Source: Eggerthella sp. YY7918 (lineage in GTDB: Bacteria > Actinomycetota > Coriobacteriia > Coriobacteriales > Eggerthellaceae). From it: a stretch of DNA of 64,000 nucleotides. Made by a program: the position numbers and the translations under genes. The notes beneath the pieces were generated by a model, which saw nothing but the letters and a program-made list of their open reading frames with translations, had not been told where the DNA came from and ran no database searches. Each line of letters starts with the position of its first letter. Position 1 is the first letter of the stretch. Positions 26,029 through 35,553 of the stretch are shown in pieces. Where the stretch lies: NCBI RefSeq assembly GCF_000270285.1, contig NC_015738.1:2356001-2420000 (forward strand). Reading direction: 5' to 3'.

Positions 26029-27585
26029 TTATGCGCGAACCTCGCCACCCTTCTTGCGAGCGGGAACCTGCTGGCCGGTGGCAGCCATGCGCTCCTCGTG
26101 CGTCATCGCGGCGAGCTCCTGCACGCGGGCCACGTCCACACCGAGCGCCTCGGCCAGACGCGTGCCGTACTCGACGTCAGCCTTGTAGCAGTGGGCTGCG
26201 TGGCGCAGGCGAATGTTCTCCGTGACGCCTTCCATGTTGCGCATGGTGTTGCCGATAAGGGCGGCACGCTGCGGCTCCTCCATCAGGCGGTACAGGTCAC
26301 CCGGCTGGTAGAACGTGTCATCGGTGGGGTCGTCGGCCGGATCCCACGCATCCATGGGGCCGAACAGATCCAGCGGCGGCTCAGCCGCGTCAGCCTGCTG
26401 CTGCCACTGGCCGTAGCTGTTCGGCTCATAGCCGATGGTGCCGCCGAAGTTGCCGTCGGTACGCATCATGCCGTCGCGATGGAACTCGGCGTAGGGGCAG
26501 CGCGGACGGTTGACCGGAATGTGATTGTGGTTCACGCCCAGGCGGTAGCGCTGCGCGTCGCCGTACGCGAACAGGCGTCCCTGCAGCAGCTTGTCGGGCG
26601 ACAGGCCGATGCCCGGCACCAGGTGTGTCGGCGCGAACGCGGCCTGCTCCACCTCGGCGAAGTAGTTCTCGGGGTTGCGGTTCAACTCAAGCACGCCCAC
26701 CTCGATAAGCGGGAACTCCTTATGGCTCCACGTTTTCGTGATGTCGAACGGGTTCTCCTTGCAGTTCTTGGCCGTGGCCTCGTCCATCACCTGGATGGAG
26801 AACGTCCAACGCGGGTACTCGCCGCGCTCGATGGCCTCGAACAGGTCGCGCTGATGGCTCTCACGATCGCCCGCGATAATCTGAGCGGCTTCCTCGTCCG
26901 TGAGATTCTTGATGCCCTGCTGGGTCTTCAGGTGGAACTTCACCCACACGCGCTCGTTGTTCTCATTGATGAGGCTGTACGTGTGACTGCCGAAGCCATG
27001 CATGTGGCGGTAGCTGGCCGGGATGCCGCGATCGGACATGACGATGGTCACCTGGTGCAGCGCCTCGGGCAGGCTGCTCCAGAAGTCCCAGTTGCTCTGG
27101 GCGGAGTGCATGTTGGTTTTCGGATCGCGTTTCACCACATGGTTGAGGTCGATGAACTTCTTCGGGTCGCGCAGGAAGAACACAGGCGTGTTGTTGCCCA
27201 CCAGGTCCCAGTTGCCCTCGGGCGTGTAGAATTTCATGGCGAAGCCGCGGATGTCGCGCTCGGCGTCGGCCGCGCCGCGCTCGCCCGCCACCGTGGAGAA
27301 GCGCACGAACACGTCGGTCTGCGCGCCAGGCTGGAACACGGCGGCCTTCGTGTACTGGGAAATGTCGCCGGTCACCGTGAAGGTGCCGTACGCGCCCGAG
27401 CCCTTCGCGTGCATGCGTCGCTCGGGAATGACCTCGCGGTCGAAGTGCGCGAGCTTCTCGATCATCCAGTTGTCCTGGAGCATCATCGGGCCGCGCTCGC
27501 CGGCCGTGAGTGTGTGGTTGTTGTCGGCGACGGGCGCGCCGTTCTCGCTATACAGTTTCGTGGTGTCGATATGCTGGTCAGTCAT
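26029..27585 (-). CDS. katA: Haem catalase (monofunctional)
   Basis: 518 residues, small-subunit clade length. The distal haem side has His59 in RRMHAKG and the Asn pair of [11 protein letters not shown] (131-132). The proximal haem ligand is Tyr341 in [14 protein letters not shown]. It has the catalase core ([24 protein letters not shown]) and a C-terminal helical domain. It disproportionates hydrogen peroxide in the cytosol. ATG 27585 lies behind AAGGGG. Monocistronic, with a long upstream region holding an inverted-repeat element. Confidence 0.97.
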   Translation of the reverse strand: MTDQHIDTTKLYSENGAPVADNNHTLTAGERGPMMLQDNWMIEKLAHFDREVIPERRMHAKGSGAYGTFTVTGDISQYTKAAVFQPGAQTDVFVRFSTVAGERGAADAERDIRGFAMKFYTPEGNWDLVGNNTPVFFLRDPKKFIDLNHVVKRDPKTNMHSAQSNWDFWSSLPEALHQVTIVMSDRGIPASYRHMHGFGSHTYSLINENNERVWVKFHLKTQQGIKNLTDEEAAQIIAGDRESHQRDLFEAIERGEYPRWTFSIQVMDEATAKNCKENPFDITKTWSHKEFPLIEVGVLELNRNPENYFAEVEQAAFAPTHLVPGIGLSPDKLLQGRLFAYGDAQRYRLGVNHNHIPVNRPRCPYAEFHRDGMMRTDGNFGGTIGYEPNSYGQWQQQADAAEPPLDLFGPMDAWDPADDPTDDTFYQPGDLYRLMEEPQRAALIGNTMRNMEGVTENIRLRHAAHCYKADVEYGTRLAEALGVDVARVQELAAMTHEERMAATGQQVPARKKGGEVRA

Positions 27586-27729
27586 AGGTAGACCCCTTCT
27601 CGTAAGCCGCCATCGCGCCTCTCGCGAACGGCATGTAGATCATGGATCTATCCTACGTCCTTCTAAAACAAAAATCTATCCTTATTGATATTAATTCTTA
27701 ATAAGATCACATAGGGCCTGCCTCGCCCT

Positions 27730-27879
27730 GGCCCCAAATCGGGGGCTGTGGCAATTTTGAAAAGACTTGAGCAACCGAAAACTAATCGACGCAGCCAAAA
27801 CCCCTGGTCGCAATTTTCACAGCAACGGAATGATTCAATTTGACGAGACAGAAATTGCCACAGCCCCCGATTTGGGACC
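27730..27879. repeat. MITE-like element with 28-bp terminal inverted repeats
   Basis: Arms at 27730-27757 and 27852-27879 are complementary over 28 bp with one mismatch; the inner 25 bp are perfect (CCCAAATCGGGGGCTGTGGC at the left outer side). The 94-nt interior carries no ORF. The arms flank the katA upstream region (146 nt from the start) and lie downstream of leuB. No target-site duplication was evident. It could be a miniature element or a long stem-loop in the 3' region of leuB mRNA. Confidence 0.75.
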
Positions 27880-27977
27880 AAAAGGTTCAGCTCTGGACGG
27901 ATGCAAAGCAGCCATTGTTGGCACTGATTGAGAAATAAGGGAATCTGTATACGGGGCGATATAAGCGTTCATACAAA

Positions 27978-28012
27978 AATCCCTCCCCCAGCGTTGAGCT
28001 GCGAGAGGGATT
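27978..28012 (-). terminator. Intrinsic terminator of leuCDB
   Basis: Arms AATCCCTC (27978-27985) and GAGGGATT (28005-28012) with a 19-nt loop, then TTTTTGTAT on the minus strand. It begins 17 nt after the leuB stop. Confidence 0.85.
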
Positions 28013-28029
28013 AAAAAGACAAGCGGACT

Positions 28030-29139
28030 CTACAGGTGCGACACCACGAGGTCGCCCATCGCCACGGTACCCACCAGTTTGTCGGCAGGAGTGTCGGCGT
28101 TTTTGATGTCGCCGGTGCGCCAGCCTTCATCCAGAACGGCGGTCACGGCGCGGCGGATGTCGTCGGCAGCATCCTGCATATCGAAGCTGTAGCGCAGCAT
28201 CATCTCAACCGACAGGATTTGAGCGAGCGGGTTGGCAATGCCCTGCCCTGCGATGTCGGGAGCGCTGCCGTGGCTGGGTTCGTAAAGGGCCACCCCGTCG
28301 CCGAGACTTGCGCTGGCGAGCATCCCGAGCGAACCCGTGATCTGGGCCGCTTCATCTGACAGGATGTCGCCGAACATGTTCTCGGTCACCACAACGTCGA
28401 AGTCGGCCGGACGGCTGATGAGCTGCATGGCCGTGTTGTCCACAAGCAGGTCCTCAAGCTCCACGTCCGCATATTCCTCATCATGGATGCGGTGCACAAT
28501 TTCACGCCACATGCGGCTGGTCTCGAGCACGTTCGCCTTATCGACACTCGTCACCTTGTTACGACGCTTTCGCGCCACTTCGAACGCCTGACGCGCGATG
28601 CGCTCCACCTCGTACTCGCGATACTCAAGTGTATCGTAGGCGCGCTGGCCCGCAGAGCCACCCGCACCGCAGCCCTCTTCATCGTAGAAACGCTCGCGTA
28701 GACCGAAGTAGAGACCACCCGTCAGCTCACGGACGATCATCATATCCACACCATCTACGATCTCCGGCTTCAACGTGGATGCGTCGGCCAACGCGTTGAA
28801 AATCTGTACAGGACGCAGGTTTGTATACAGGCCGAGCGCCTTGCGGATACCAAGCAGTCCCTGTTCGGGACGCGGTTTCGCCGGATTGGTCGTGTCCCAC
28901 TTCGGACCGCCGACAGCGGCCAGCAGCACGGCATCGGATGCGTTCGCAGCCTCCAGCGTGGCATCCGGCAGCGCCGTGCCCTCCGCATCGATAGCGCAGC
29001 CGCCGATGAGCGCCTCGGTGTAGTCGAAGGTCGTATCGTACTTCGCGCCCACCGCGTCGAGCACCTTCACGCCCTCGGCGATGATCTCCGGCCCAATCCC
29101 GTCACCGGGCAGGAGGCAGATGTGGTAGGTTTGCGTCAT
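28030..29139 (-). CDS. leuB: 3-isopropylmalate dehydrogenase
   Basis: 369 residues. Start motif LLPGDGIGPEIIAEGV, then the substrate/Mg loop region and ENMFGDILSDEAAQITGSLGMLASASLG, with GSAPDIAGQGIANPLAQILS near the C-terminus. This is the NAD-dependent oxidative decarboxylase of leucine synthesis. It is 2 nt downstream of leuD, so leuC-leuD-leuB form one operon. Start ATG 29139 lies behind AAGGAGTAGTC. Confidence 0.97.
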   Translation of the reverse strand: MTQTYHICLLPGDGIGPEIIAEGVKVLDAVGAKYDTTFDYTEALIGGCAIDAEGTALPDATLEAANASDAVLLAAVGGPKWDTTNPAKPRPEQGLLGIRKALGLYTNLRPVQIFNALADASTLKPEIVDGVDMMIVRELTGGLYFGLRERFYDEEGCGAGGSAGQRAYDTLEYREYEVERIARQAFEVARKRRNKVTSVDKANVLETSRMWREIVHRIHDEEYADVELEDLLVDNTAMQLISRPADFDVVVTENMFGDILSDEAAQITGSLGMLASASLGDGVALYEPSHGSAPDIAGQGIANPLAQILSVEMMLRYSFDMQDAADDIRRAVTAVLDEGWRTGDIKNADTPADKLVGTVAMGDLVVSHL

Positions 29140-29141
29140 GA

Positions 29142-29639
29142 CTACTCCTTGCCAAGCTTCTCGCGCGTGCGGTTAATCAACCCGCCGGCTTCGATGATCT
29201 CGCGAATGAACGGGGGAAACGGCTGGGCTTGGAAGGTCTGGCCGGTCGTCTCATCCACAATCACGCCTGCGTCGGCATCCACGCTCACCACGTCGCCGGC
29301 CGAGATGGCGTCCACGGCCTCCGGGCACTCCATGATGGCGAGACCGGTGTTGATGGAGTTGCGGTAGAAGATGCGCGCAAAGCTCTTGGCAATAACCACA
29401 TCCACGCCCGCCGCCTTGATGGCGATGGGTGCATGCTCACGCGAGCTTCCGCAGCCGAAGTTCTCGTCGGCCACGATGATGTCGCCCGGCTGAACCTTTT
29501 GCACAAACGTCGTATCCAGATCCTCCAGGCAATGTTTGGCCAGCTCAGCCGGATCAGACGTGGTCAGGTAGCGAGCCGGAATGATAACGTCGGTATCGAT
29601 GTCGCGCCCGTAACGGTGCGCGGTTCCCTTGAATTTCAT
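29142..29639 (-). CDS. leuD: 3-isopropylmalate dehydratase small subunit
   Basis: 165 residues, the short type found with leuC of about 420 residues. [25 protein letters not shown] at the start, then [39 protein letters not shown], the swivelling-domain signature. It forms the LeuCD heterodimer that isomerises 2- to 3-isopropylmalate. It is followed after 2 nt by leuB. Confidence 0.96.
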   Translation of the reverse strand: MKFKGTAHRYGRDIDTDVIIPARYLTTSDPAELAKHCLEDLDTTFVQKVQPGDIIVADENFGCGSSREHAPIAIKAAGVDVVIAKSFARIFYRNSINTGLAIMECPEAVDAISAGDVVSVDADAGVIVDETTGQTFQAQPFPPFIREIIEAGGLINRTREKLGKE

Positions 29640-29661
29640 TCAGTATCCTTTCCCAAAGGGG

Positions 29662-29774
29662 TTTTCGTGGCGAGTGCAGGTGGGATGAAGGTTCCGGAGG
29701 GCTGAACTCAGCGGCCTTTGTGCCGTGTGCGAAGTCCTCCGGGTTCTGAACCCCACCTGTGCCGCCACGGAAAG
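29662..29774 (-). repeat. Long imperfect stem-loop between leuC and leuD
   Basis: In the 137-nt gap, an outer arm GTGGCGAGTGCAGGTGGG (29667-29684) pairs with CCCCACCTGTGCCGCCAC (29751-29768), further extended by TTTTC/GGAAA. An inner CCGGAGG (near 29694-29700) pairs with CCTCCGG (near 29737-29743). The gap is unusually large for this otherwise tight operon. Confidence 0.6.
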
Positions 29775-29776
29775 CC

Positions 29777-31045
29777 CTAATCCAAATCTTCCGGCAGGCC
29801 AATATGACCGAGTACCGCACTCGCGGCGGCGACGGCCGGCGAGGACAGGTAGACCTCGCTCGTCGGATCACCCATGCGGCCGACGAAGTTGCGGTTCGTC
29901 GTCGCAATGGCGCGCTCGCCCGCAGCCAGAATGCCCATGTAGCCGCCCAGGCACGGCCCGCACGTGGGCGTGGACACGGCGCAGTTCGCGTCCAAGAACA
30001 CGTCCATCAGGCCTTCCTCCATGCACTGGCGATACACCTGCTGCGTGGCGGGAATCACAATGCAGCGCACGTCGGGGTGAATCTTGCGACCGCGCAGCAC
30101 CTCGGCCGCCTGGCGCATGTCGGCGATGCGACCGTTCGTGCACGAACCGATAACCGCCTGGTCAATCTTCACGTCGCGCGCCTCGGCTGCCGGACGCGTG
30201 TTCGACGGCAGATGCGGGAACGCCACGGTCGGCTGAATGCTGGCCGCATCGATCTCGTACACCTTCGCGTACACGGCATCCGGGTCGGAATGGTACTCGG
30301 TGTAGGGACGCTCCACACGACCGTCCATGTAGGCGCGCGTCACGTCGTCCACCTCGATAAGACCAGCCTTGCCGCCCGCCTCGATGGCCATGTTGGAAAT
30401 CGACATACGCTCGTCCATGTCCATGTTCTTGATGGCGCTGCCGGTGAACTCCATGGCCTGATACAGCGCGCCGTCCACACCAATCATGCCAATGATATGC
30501 AGGATGACGTCTTTGCCGGTCACGCCCGGCGCCAGCTCGCCTTCAATCTTGAACAGCAAAGACTCGGGCACCTTGAACCACGCCTTGCCGGTGGCGTATC
30601 CCACGCCGGCATCGGTGGAGCCTACGCCCGTAGCGAATGCGCCCAGCGCACCGTAGGTGCACGTGTGGCTGTCCGCGCCGATGATGAGGTCGCCCGCGCC
30701 CACAACACCCTGCTCGGGCAGCAGTGCATGCTCAACGCCCATGCAACCCACCTCGTAGTAGTGGGTGATGCCCTGCTCGCGTGCGAAATCGCGTACGATC
30801 TTGGCCTGTTCGGCGCTCTTGATGTCCTTGTTCGGCACATAGTGGTCGGGCACCAGCGCGATCTTCGTCGGGTCGAACACCTTTTCAACGCCAATCTTGC
30901 GGAACTCTTTGACGGCGATGGGGGCGGTGACGTCGTTGGAAAGCACGAGGTCAAGATCGCATTCGATCAGCTGACCCGGCTCCACCTCGTCGAGCCCCGC
31001 ATGGGCGGCGAGAATCTTCTCCGCCATAGTCATGGGACGTGGCAT
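29777..31045 (-). CDS. leuC: 3-isopropylmalate dehydratase large subunit
   Basis: 422 residues from ATG 31045 ([17 protein letters not shown]), behind AAGGAGCAACT; the longer reading adds 17 unsupported codons. This is the short-type (homoaconitase-like) LeuC. The [4Fe-4S] cluster ligands are in [17 protein letters not shown] and [13 protein letters not shown]. It binds the substrate with the small subunit encoded downstream. First gene of leuCDB. Confidence 0.96.
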   Translation of the reverse strand: MPRPMTMAEKILAAHAGLDEVEPGQLIECDLDLVLSNDVTAPIAVKEFRKIGVEKVFDPTKIALVPDHYVPNKDIKSAEQAKIVRDFAREQGITHYYEVGCMGVEHALLPEQGVVGAGDLIIGADSHTCTYGALGAFATGVGSTDAGVGYATGKAWFKVPESLLFKIEGELAPGVTGKDVILHIIGMIGVDGALYQAMEFTGSAIKNMDMDERMSISNMAIEAGGKAGLIEVDDVTRAYMDGRVERPYTEYHSDPDAVYAKVYEIDAASIQPTVAFPHLPSNTRPAAEARDVKIDQAVIGSCTNGRIADMRQAAEVLRGRKIHPDVRCIVIPATQQVYRQCMEEGLMDVFLDANCAVSTPTCGPCLGGYMGILAAGERAIATTNRNFVGRMGDPTSEVYLSSPAVAAASAVLGHIGLPEDLD

Positions 31046-31110
31046 AGTTGCTCCTTGGTTTACGGTGGTCGTGCGAACCCGCGCGAGCGCGAGCATAGAA
31101 AACGCTCATC

Positions 31111-31116
31111 ATTGTA
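31111..31116 (-). promoter_or_regulatory. Candidate -10 box for leuCDB
   Basis: TACAAT on the minus strand, 66 nt upstream of leuC, preceded at 16 nt by a poor -35 (TTTTGT). I see no leader peptide or T-box in this short leader. Confidence 0.4.
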
Positions 31117-31140
31117 GCACTCACGCGTGTGCACAAAAGA

Positions 31141-31162
31141 GAAGGACCCCGAAGGGCCCTTC
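31141..31162 (-). terminator. Intrinsic terminator of the Pro-rich membrane protein gene
   Basis: Arms GAAGGACCC (31141-31149) and GGGCCCTTC (31154-31162) with a CGAA loop and one A-C mismatch. TCTTTTGT follows on the minus strand. It is 80 nt past the stop. Confidence 0.7.
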
Positions 31163-31241
31163 GATATGAAACGATTCTACAGAATTATGGCGCAAGCGGA
31201 CAGCATCTTGTCTCCCAAGGCCTTCCGCCCAGTACGTCAGC

Positions 31242-31787
31242 CTACCAAGCTCCGTAGTAGTCATGGCCGTAGTAGCCCATCGAACCCATAGCGCCGGAAA
31301 TTGCCGCGGTAACCATGCCAGCAAACAGCAAACCCAAAAGGAAGCCGAGCACGATCCAAATGACAAAACCGATAACCGCAAACTTGAGCGCGTCGCTTTT
31401 CACCTGGGGCATCTTGTCAACGTTCACAAGCCACGCAATGATGATGCCCGGAATGCCCATAAGCGCGCCAATGACAACCCACGCGAACTTCATGCCGCCG
31501 GTCAGCTGCATGAGCGGTGCTGGCGGATACACCGGCTGCGGTGCGCCATACAGGGGCGGCTGCTGCACAGGCATTTGTCCCATAGGCGGCTGCTGAGGGG
31601 GTATCGGCTGTCCCATCGGGGGCTGATGCGGCGGCATCTGACTCTGCGGCGAAAACGGCTGTGCCGGTTCGGGAGGAGTCGGCCCACTTGCCGGAGGACG
31701 CGGAGCCACAGGCTGCGCGGGAGCCGGATCGGGCGCAGACTGGGGTTCGGGCGTGCCGGGAACGCTGTTGTTTGTCTCGTCGCTCAT
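31242..31787 (-). CDS. Proline-rich membrane protein of unknown function
   Basis: 181 residues. A Pro/Gln-rich N-terminal half (about 1-90, with repeated QPP, PPM and MGQ) precedes two membrane segments (about 98-120 and 138-165) and a Gly/Tyr tail (GYYGHDYYGAW). It resembles small Coriobacterial and actinobacterial proteins with a disordered Pro-rich tail and two TMs. SD region AGGAAAGCAGG before ATG 31787. Function unknown. Confidence 0.75.
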   Translation of the reverse strand: MSDETNNSVPGTPEPQSAPDPAPAQPVAPRPPASGPTPPEPAQPFSPQSQMPPHQPPMGQPIPPQQPPMGQMPVQQPPLYGAPQPVYPPAPLMQLTGGMKFAWVVIGALMGIPGIIIAWLVNVDKMPQVKSDALKFAVIGFVIWIVLGFLLGLLFAGMVTAAISGAMGSMGYYGHDYYGAW

Positions 31788-32012
31788 AACGCACCTGCTT
31801 TCCTGTCGTATCTATGTCCATTCGCGAAGCACCCTGCGCGACGCGAAAGAACGTATGGCTGCGGTTCAACCGCTTGTGCTGCCAGTATAAAGCCCGCGGG
31901 GAACGTGTTGCAGTATCGTCATCGAATCGAAACGCAAATACATCATCTGATGTAGGAAAATATGATACGTTTGGTGCAAAAACTGCGATCAAGTGCCAAA
32001 TACGTTAACGCG

Positions 32013-32906
32013 CTACGAAAGGGCTGTACATAACGCATCGAGAAGCGTGATGGCAAAGTGCTGCGCTGAACGACCCTCGCCCGCGTCCTCCCACATCGTA
32101 CCCGGTAATTCGACCGCAATACGCGAAGGTGCTGCGCTATCAGCCACACCGATAGCCGTCTCCAAACGAAGAGACAGCGTGCTCTCGTCTTCAAAACTCA
32201 CACGCGGCATGCCTGTAGTGTGCTCATCGGGCAAAACAATATGCACCAGCAGCATCTGTTTGTCGGGCGCCACTAGAAGCGAATCCGCACTCATAATTTT
32301 GGAAGCCGGATTGGTGGCCAGCGCAAGATTCGACATACGCGAGGCAACGCTACGCGTAAAACTCTGCGTTCCGAACAGGCAGAGCGCATTGCGTTCCAGC
32401 ACGTCGGCGGCGCGCGCAAAGCCAAGATGGTTCGACCCGTGTACCGCTTCCTTGCCTTCCCATGAATGGTGAAGATTGCGAATGGCGGCATAGGTATACG
32501 CGCCCGCAATGCCGTCGGAGGGCAGCCCGAGGTTCATCTGGAATTTGCGCAGGGCAAGTTCGGTGAATGCGCCGAATATGCCGTCGGTGGCGCCGCAGGC
32601 AAAACCAAGCGCCCCTAACGCGTGCTGCAATTCAACCACGTCGTGCCCATGGAAATGCGGCATACGCAGGTAGAGCGTACGATCGCCCAAACGGAATGAC
32701 GCGTCGACCAGCGCCGTCCACACCTTTTCGTCTACCTCGTCAGAAACGGGCAGATTCGCCTGTTTGCAGAACGCGCGCACGGCCTCACCGGTCGTGTCGC
32801 CAAACACGCCGTCAACTTCAGAAGAATCGAGCAGTCCAATGGTCGCAAGGCGTTGCTGCACGTCTTCGACCGCTGGACCTTTGTCATGTCGTTTAATGGT
32901 TTCCAT
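32013..32906 (-). CDS. Peptidoglycan-binding-domain protein
   Basis: 297 residues from ATG 32906 (METIKRHDKGPAVEDVQ). Two tandem PG_binding_1 modules (about 5-60 and 85-140): GPAVEDVQQRLATIGL, VDGVFGDTTGEAVRAF and HDVVELQHALGALGF, TDGIFGAFTELALRKFQ. The C-terminal 150 residues have no obvious catalytic motif. No signal peptide, so export is unclear; the ribosome-binding site is weak. A longer frame adds a Cys-rich tail that is unlikely. Probably binds the cell wall or a wall precursor, without a hydrolase domain I can identify. Confidence 0.8.
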   Translation of the reverse strand: METIKRHDKGPAVEDVQQRLATIGLLDSSEVDGVFGDTTGEAVRAFCKQANLPVSDEVDEKVWTALVDASFRLGDRTLYLRMPHFHGHDVVELQHALGALGFACGATDGIFGAFTELALRKFQMNLGLPSDGIAGAYTYAAIRNLHHSWEGKEAVHGSNHLGFARAADVLERNALCLFGTQSFTRSVASRMSNLALATNPASKIMSADSLLVAPDKQMLLVHIVLPDEHTTGMPRVSFEDESTLSLRLETAIGVADSAAPSRIAVELPGTMWEDAGEGRSAQHFAITLLDALCTALS

Positions 32907-33053
32907 GCAGGTCATAGTACCGCAGGCGAAACACCCATGCACACCGACCCGACCGGTTTCACCAAAGCAACAGAGGGCCGACATTTTGCCGTTTCGCTAT
33001 ACCCGGGTGCGCCGATGTCCCCTACCTCTGGCGGTATCAAAACAGATCGGCAG

Positions 33054-34103
33054 CTACTTCAGCCTGTTCACAAACCAATCGGCCATGGAAACAAGCAGAT
33101 CGCGCGCGCTCGAGGGACGCACCATATCTATCAGGCGATTCTTCGCGATGCTTGTGAGGTTTTCAGCGTAATTGCGCGCATACTCAATGCTGCCGGAAGC
33201 TTCCATGATGGCGACAGCCTCGGCCAGCACCGCCTGATCCTTCTCCTTCGAAGAGAGGATTTCGATAAGGCGTTCGCGCTTGTCGGAGTGTTGAAGTGCA
33301 TGGACGACGACGAGCGTGCGTTTGCCCTCCGTGATATCGTTGCGGAAATCCTTCTGCGTGCTTTCTTCGTTGCCGATGAGGTTCAGAAGGTCATCTTGGA
33401 TTTGGAACGCGAGGCCTGTATCAAGACCGTAGTTGCGCAGGGCTTCGATCTCGATTTCGGTACCACCGCCGATGATGGCGCCGATAGCCAGCGGCACAGC
33501 TCCGGAGTAATGCGCCGTCTTGTGCGTGGCCATAACCAGGTAGTCTTCCGGCGTGATGTCGTAACGGCCGTCACGTGCCCACCCAATGTCAAGCGCTTGG
33601 CCTTCAATGGTGCGGCGCGTCATGTCGATCAGCTCGGTGATGACGCGCACCTTCGTGGCGTCGTCGAGGGTCTCGTCAGACACAACCGTGCCGTTCACCA
33701 GCGACAATGCCAAATCGCCCATGTTGATGGCCAGCCCCATACCCTCGGTAAGATGAAGGCAGGGCTCGCCGCGACGCAACTCGGCCTCATCAGCGATGTC
33801 GTCGTGAATGAGAGCGGCGGTATGGAAGTGCTCAATGGCTGCCGCGGCACTCGTCGCGTGCGCCATGTCGCCGCCCACCGCGCGGCACGCAGCGAAGCAG
33901 ATAAGGGGACGATGGCGCTTACCGCCGTTTTTGCTGTAGTCGAGAAGCGGATCGTACAAATAGCGATCCATGTCGGGATGCGATCCGCGCGGGATGAATT
34001 CGTTCACCAGGTCGCCGACACGGTCAGCATAGTAGGAAAGGTACTCTTCAAACGATTCGGGAGGTTCCTCCACGGCTGCGATGATCTCGTTAATGGTATC
34101 CAT
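33054..34103 (-). CDS. Polyprenyl diphosphate synthase
   Basis: 349 residues from ATG 34103 (MDTINEIIAAVEE); an upstream ATG adds 14 residues without a ribosome-binding site. Trans-isoprenyl synthase fold. The first Asp-rich motif is DDIAD (about residues 99-103), then the second is DDLLN (about 236-240), where the usual last Asp is Asn. GGKRHRP near residue 60 binds the pyrophosphate. Most likely makes a C15-C40 precursor for quinone or cell-wall lipids. Chain length cannot be read from sequence. Confidence 0.92.
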   Translation of the reverse strand: MDTINEIIAAVEEPPESFEEYLSYYADRVGDLVNEFIPRGSHPDMDRYLYDPLLDYSKNGGKRHRPLICFAACRAVGGDMAHATSAAAAIEHFHTAALIHDDIADEAELRRGEPCLHLTEGMGLAINMGDLALSLVNGTVVSDETLDDATKVRVITELIDMTRRTIEGQALDIGWARDGRYDITPEDYLVMATHKTAHYSGAVPLAIGAIIGGGTEIEIEALRNYGLDTGLAFQIQDDLLNLIGNEESTQKDFRNDITEGKRTLVVVHALQHSDKRERLIEILSSKEKDQAVLAEAVAIMEASGSIEYARNYAENLTSIAKNRLIDMVRPSSARDLLVSMADWFVNRLK

Positions 34104-34239
34104 AGCGCTTTCTTGATCGGGCCTGACAGCTTGTCGGTTCGACATGGTATCACAAGAATCGTCAACGAATTCAAAGCGCGCTCCTAGCGGCTTGTTTTTT
34201 CGTTTTTATTGCATAGGGGGCGTGAAACTACGTGGAAGT

Positions 34240-34448
34240 CATGGTAGGGGCGGTGGGACTCGCGCATTCGCAAAGCGAATGCGCACCCCTCGGCATCATA
34301 GATGCCTCAGGCGTTTCGCTAAAAACATGCCACTGGCATGTTTTCTTAACGCGAAACCACCTCATCGGTTCGAGTCCCGTCAAAACTATCCTAGGGAACA
34401 ATGAGGGTCGCAAAGCGTTACGATTCATGGTAGGGGCGGTGGGACTCG
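34240..34448. repeat. Direct repeat of the tRNA-Leu 3' end
   Basis: A 23-nt sequence (CATGGTAGGGGCGGTGGGAC...) at 34240-34262 recurs exactly at 34426-34448, where it forms the 3' end of tRNA-Leu. The 163 nt between hold GCATTCGC/GCGAATGC (34264-34282), GGCATC/GATGCC (34292-34306), AAAACATGCCA/TGGCATGTTTT (34322-34344) and GGTTCGAGTCC, a T-arm-like string on the other strand. There is no ORF I believe. It could be an att-type scar. Confidence 0.75.
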
Positions 34449-34512
34449 AACCCACAAGACCGAAGCCGACGGATTTTAAGTCCGTTGCGTATGCCAATTC
34501 CGCCACGCCCCC
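34428..34512 (-). tRNA. tRNA-Leu (anticodon TAA)
   Basis: Read on the minus strand: acceptor GGGGGCG (G1 pairs with the final T of CGCCCCT as G-T), D-arm region, anticodon loop CTTAAAA giving TAA, long class II variable arm, T-arm GGTTCGAGTCC, discriminator A and encoded CCA. Length 85 nt including CCA. Confidence 0.95.
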
Positions 34513-34543
34513 ATGCGTTGCGCCGCTCTACATGAGCGAGCCT

Positions 34544-35545
34544 TTATGGTAGCAAAGTTTCGCCCGCGCTGCGAGTTTTACCGGCAGCATCCAAGATAAT
34601 GCCGTGCAGGATGTCCGATTCACTCACGGTAAACGAGTCAACGTCAGCCAAATCAAGCACCGCCTGCAAAATGATCATACCCGCCACAATGACCGAAGCG
34701 CGGCCCGGATCAAGACCAACAATCTTCTCGCGTTCGGAAAGTCCCACCCTGCGCAGCTGATCGTACACCGCATCAAGCTGCGCGCGTGAAACCTGGGCTT
34801 TGTGCACACGCGTCGTATCGTAGGTACGCATGCGCTCACGAATGGAAACGACCGTGGTAGCCGTACCTGCCACGGCAACCAGACGCTCAAGAACAAACCC
34901 GGAGGCCTGTAGTTCGTCGAAATATGAGCGCATCCCTTCCTTAATCCAGCTGCGCGCCGCGGCAAGCTCATCGTCCGTAGGCGGATCGGCAACGAAGAAC
35001 TTTTCGGTCACACGGCGGCATCCGATGTTGAACGAGTGGGCACGCTCGGGTTCGCATCCCGCACGACCAGCAACAATCTCGGTCGACCCTCCCCCGATAT
35101 CCAACACCAGCAGCTGCTCACCTGCAAAATCGCACGACGCGCCCGCGAACGAGAGCGCCGCCTCACGTGCGCCGGGAATCACGGCGAGCGTGATCCCCTG
35201 TTCGGCCAGCAAGCGTTCAAACTCGTCCGCATTCGCCGCATCTCGAGCCGCCGACGTGGCGATGGTTACCACGTGTATAGGAACGCCGGGTTCTTCAAAA
35301 CGTGCAAGCACCTTGCGAAAACGCGCAACTGCGTCCGCCACGCGTTGCATGGCTTCGGGTTTGAGTACGCCGGTCGCGTCAACCCCTTCGCCCAAGTTCG
35401 TAATGGTGTATTCACGGTCGAGTTCGTGCAGATGCCCTGTCGCATCCACGTCGGCCACCAGCATTCGACAGGTTACGGTACCAATATCGATAGCAGCATA
35501 GCGACCGGCGCGAGCGCCACCCGCGCCGTTCAAGCGATCTTCCAT
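34544..35545 (-). CDS. Ppx/GppA-family exopolyphosphatase / pppGpp phosphatase
   Basis: 333 residues. The ASKHA fold is marked by YAAIDIGTVTCRMLVADV near the start, then LVLDIGGGSTEIV and VAVAGTATTVVSI. It lacks the long C-terminal HD-like domain of larger Ppx enzymes and matches the short actinobacterial type. It hydrolyses polyphosphate or pppGpp. It sits 8 nt downstream of the division-protein gene, so the two are likely co-transcribed. No ppk is seen here. Confidence 0.92.
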   Translation of the reverse strand: MEDRLNGAGGARAGRYAAIDIGTVTCRMLVADVDATGHLHELDREYTITNLGEGVDATGVLKPEAMQRVADAVARFRKVLARFEEPGVPIHVVTIATSAARDAANADEFERLLAEQGITLAVIPGAREAALSFAGASCDFAGEQLLVLDIGGGSTEIVAGRAGCEPERAHSFNIGCRRVTEKFFVADPPTDDELAAARSWIKEGMRSYFDELQASGFVLERLVAVAGTATTVVSIRERMRTYDTTRVHKAQVSRAQLDAVYDQLRRVGLSEREKIVGLDPGRASVIVAGMIILQAVLDLADVDSFTVSESDILHGIILDAAGKTRSAGETLLP

Positions 35546-35553
35546 GATGTCTC

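Noticed and set aside
26029-27585. Long plus-strand frame (529 codons) over katA
   Set aside because: Antisense to an obvious catalase with all haem-site residues.
34228-34506. A 92-codon frame over the tRNA-Leu
   Set aside because: The translation (LAYATDLKSVGFGLVGSSPTAPT) is the typical spurious product of reading through a tRNA-Leu.
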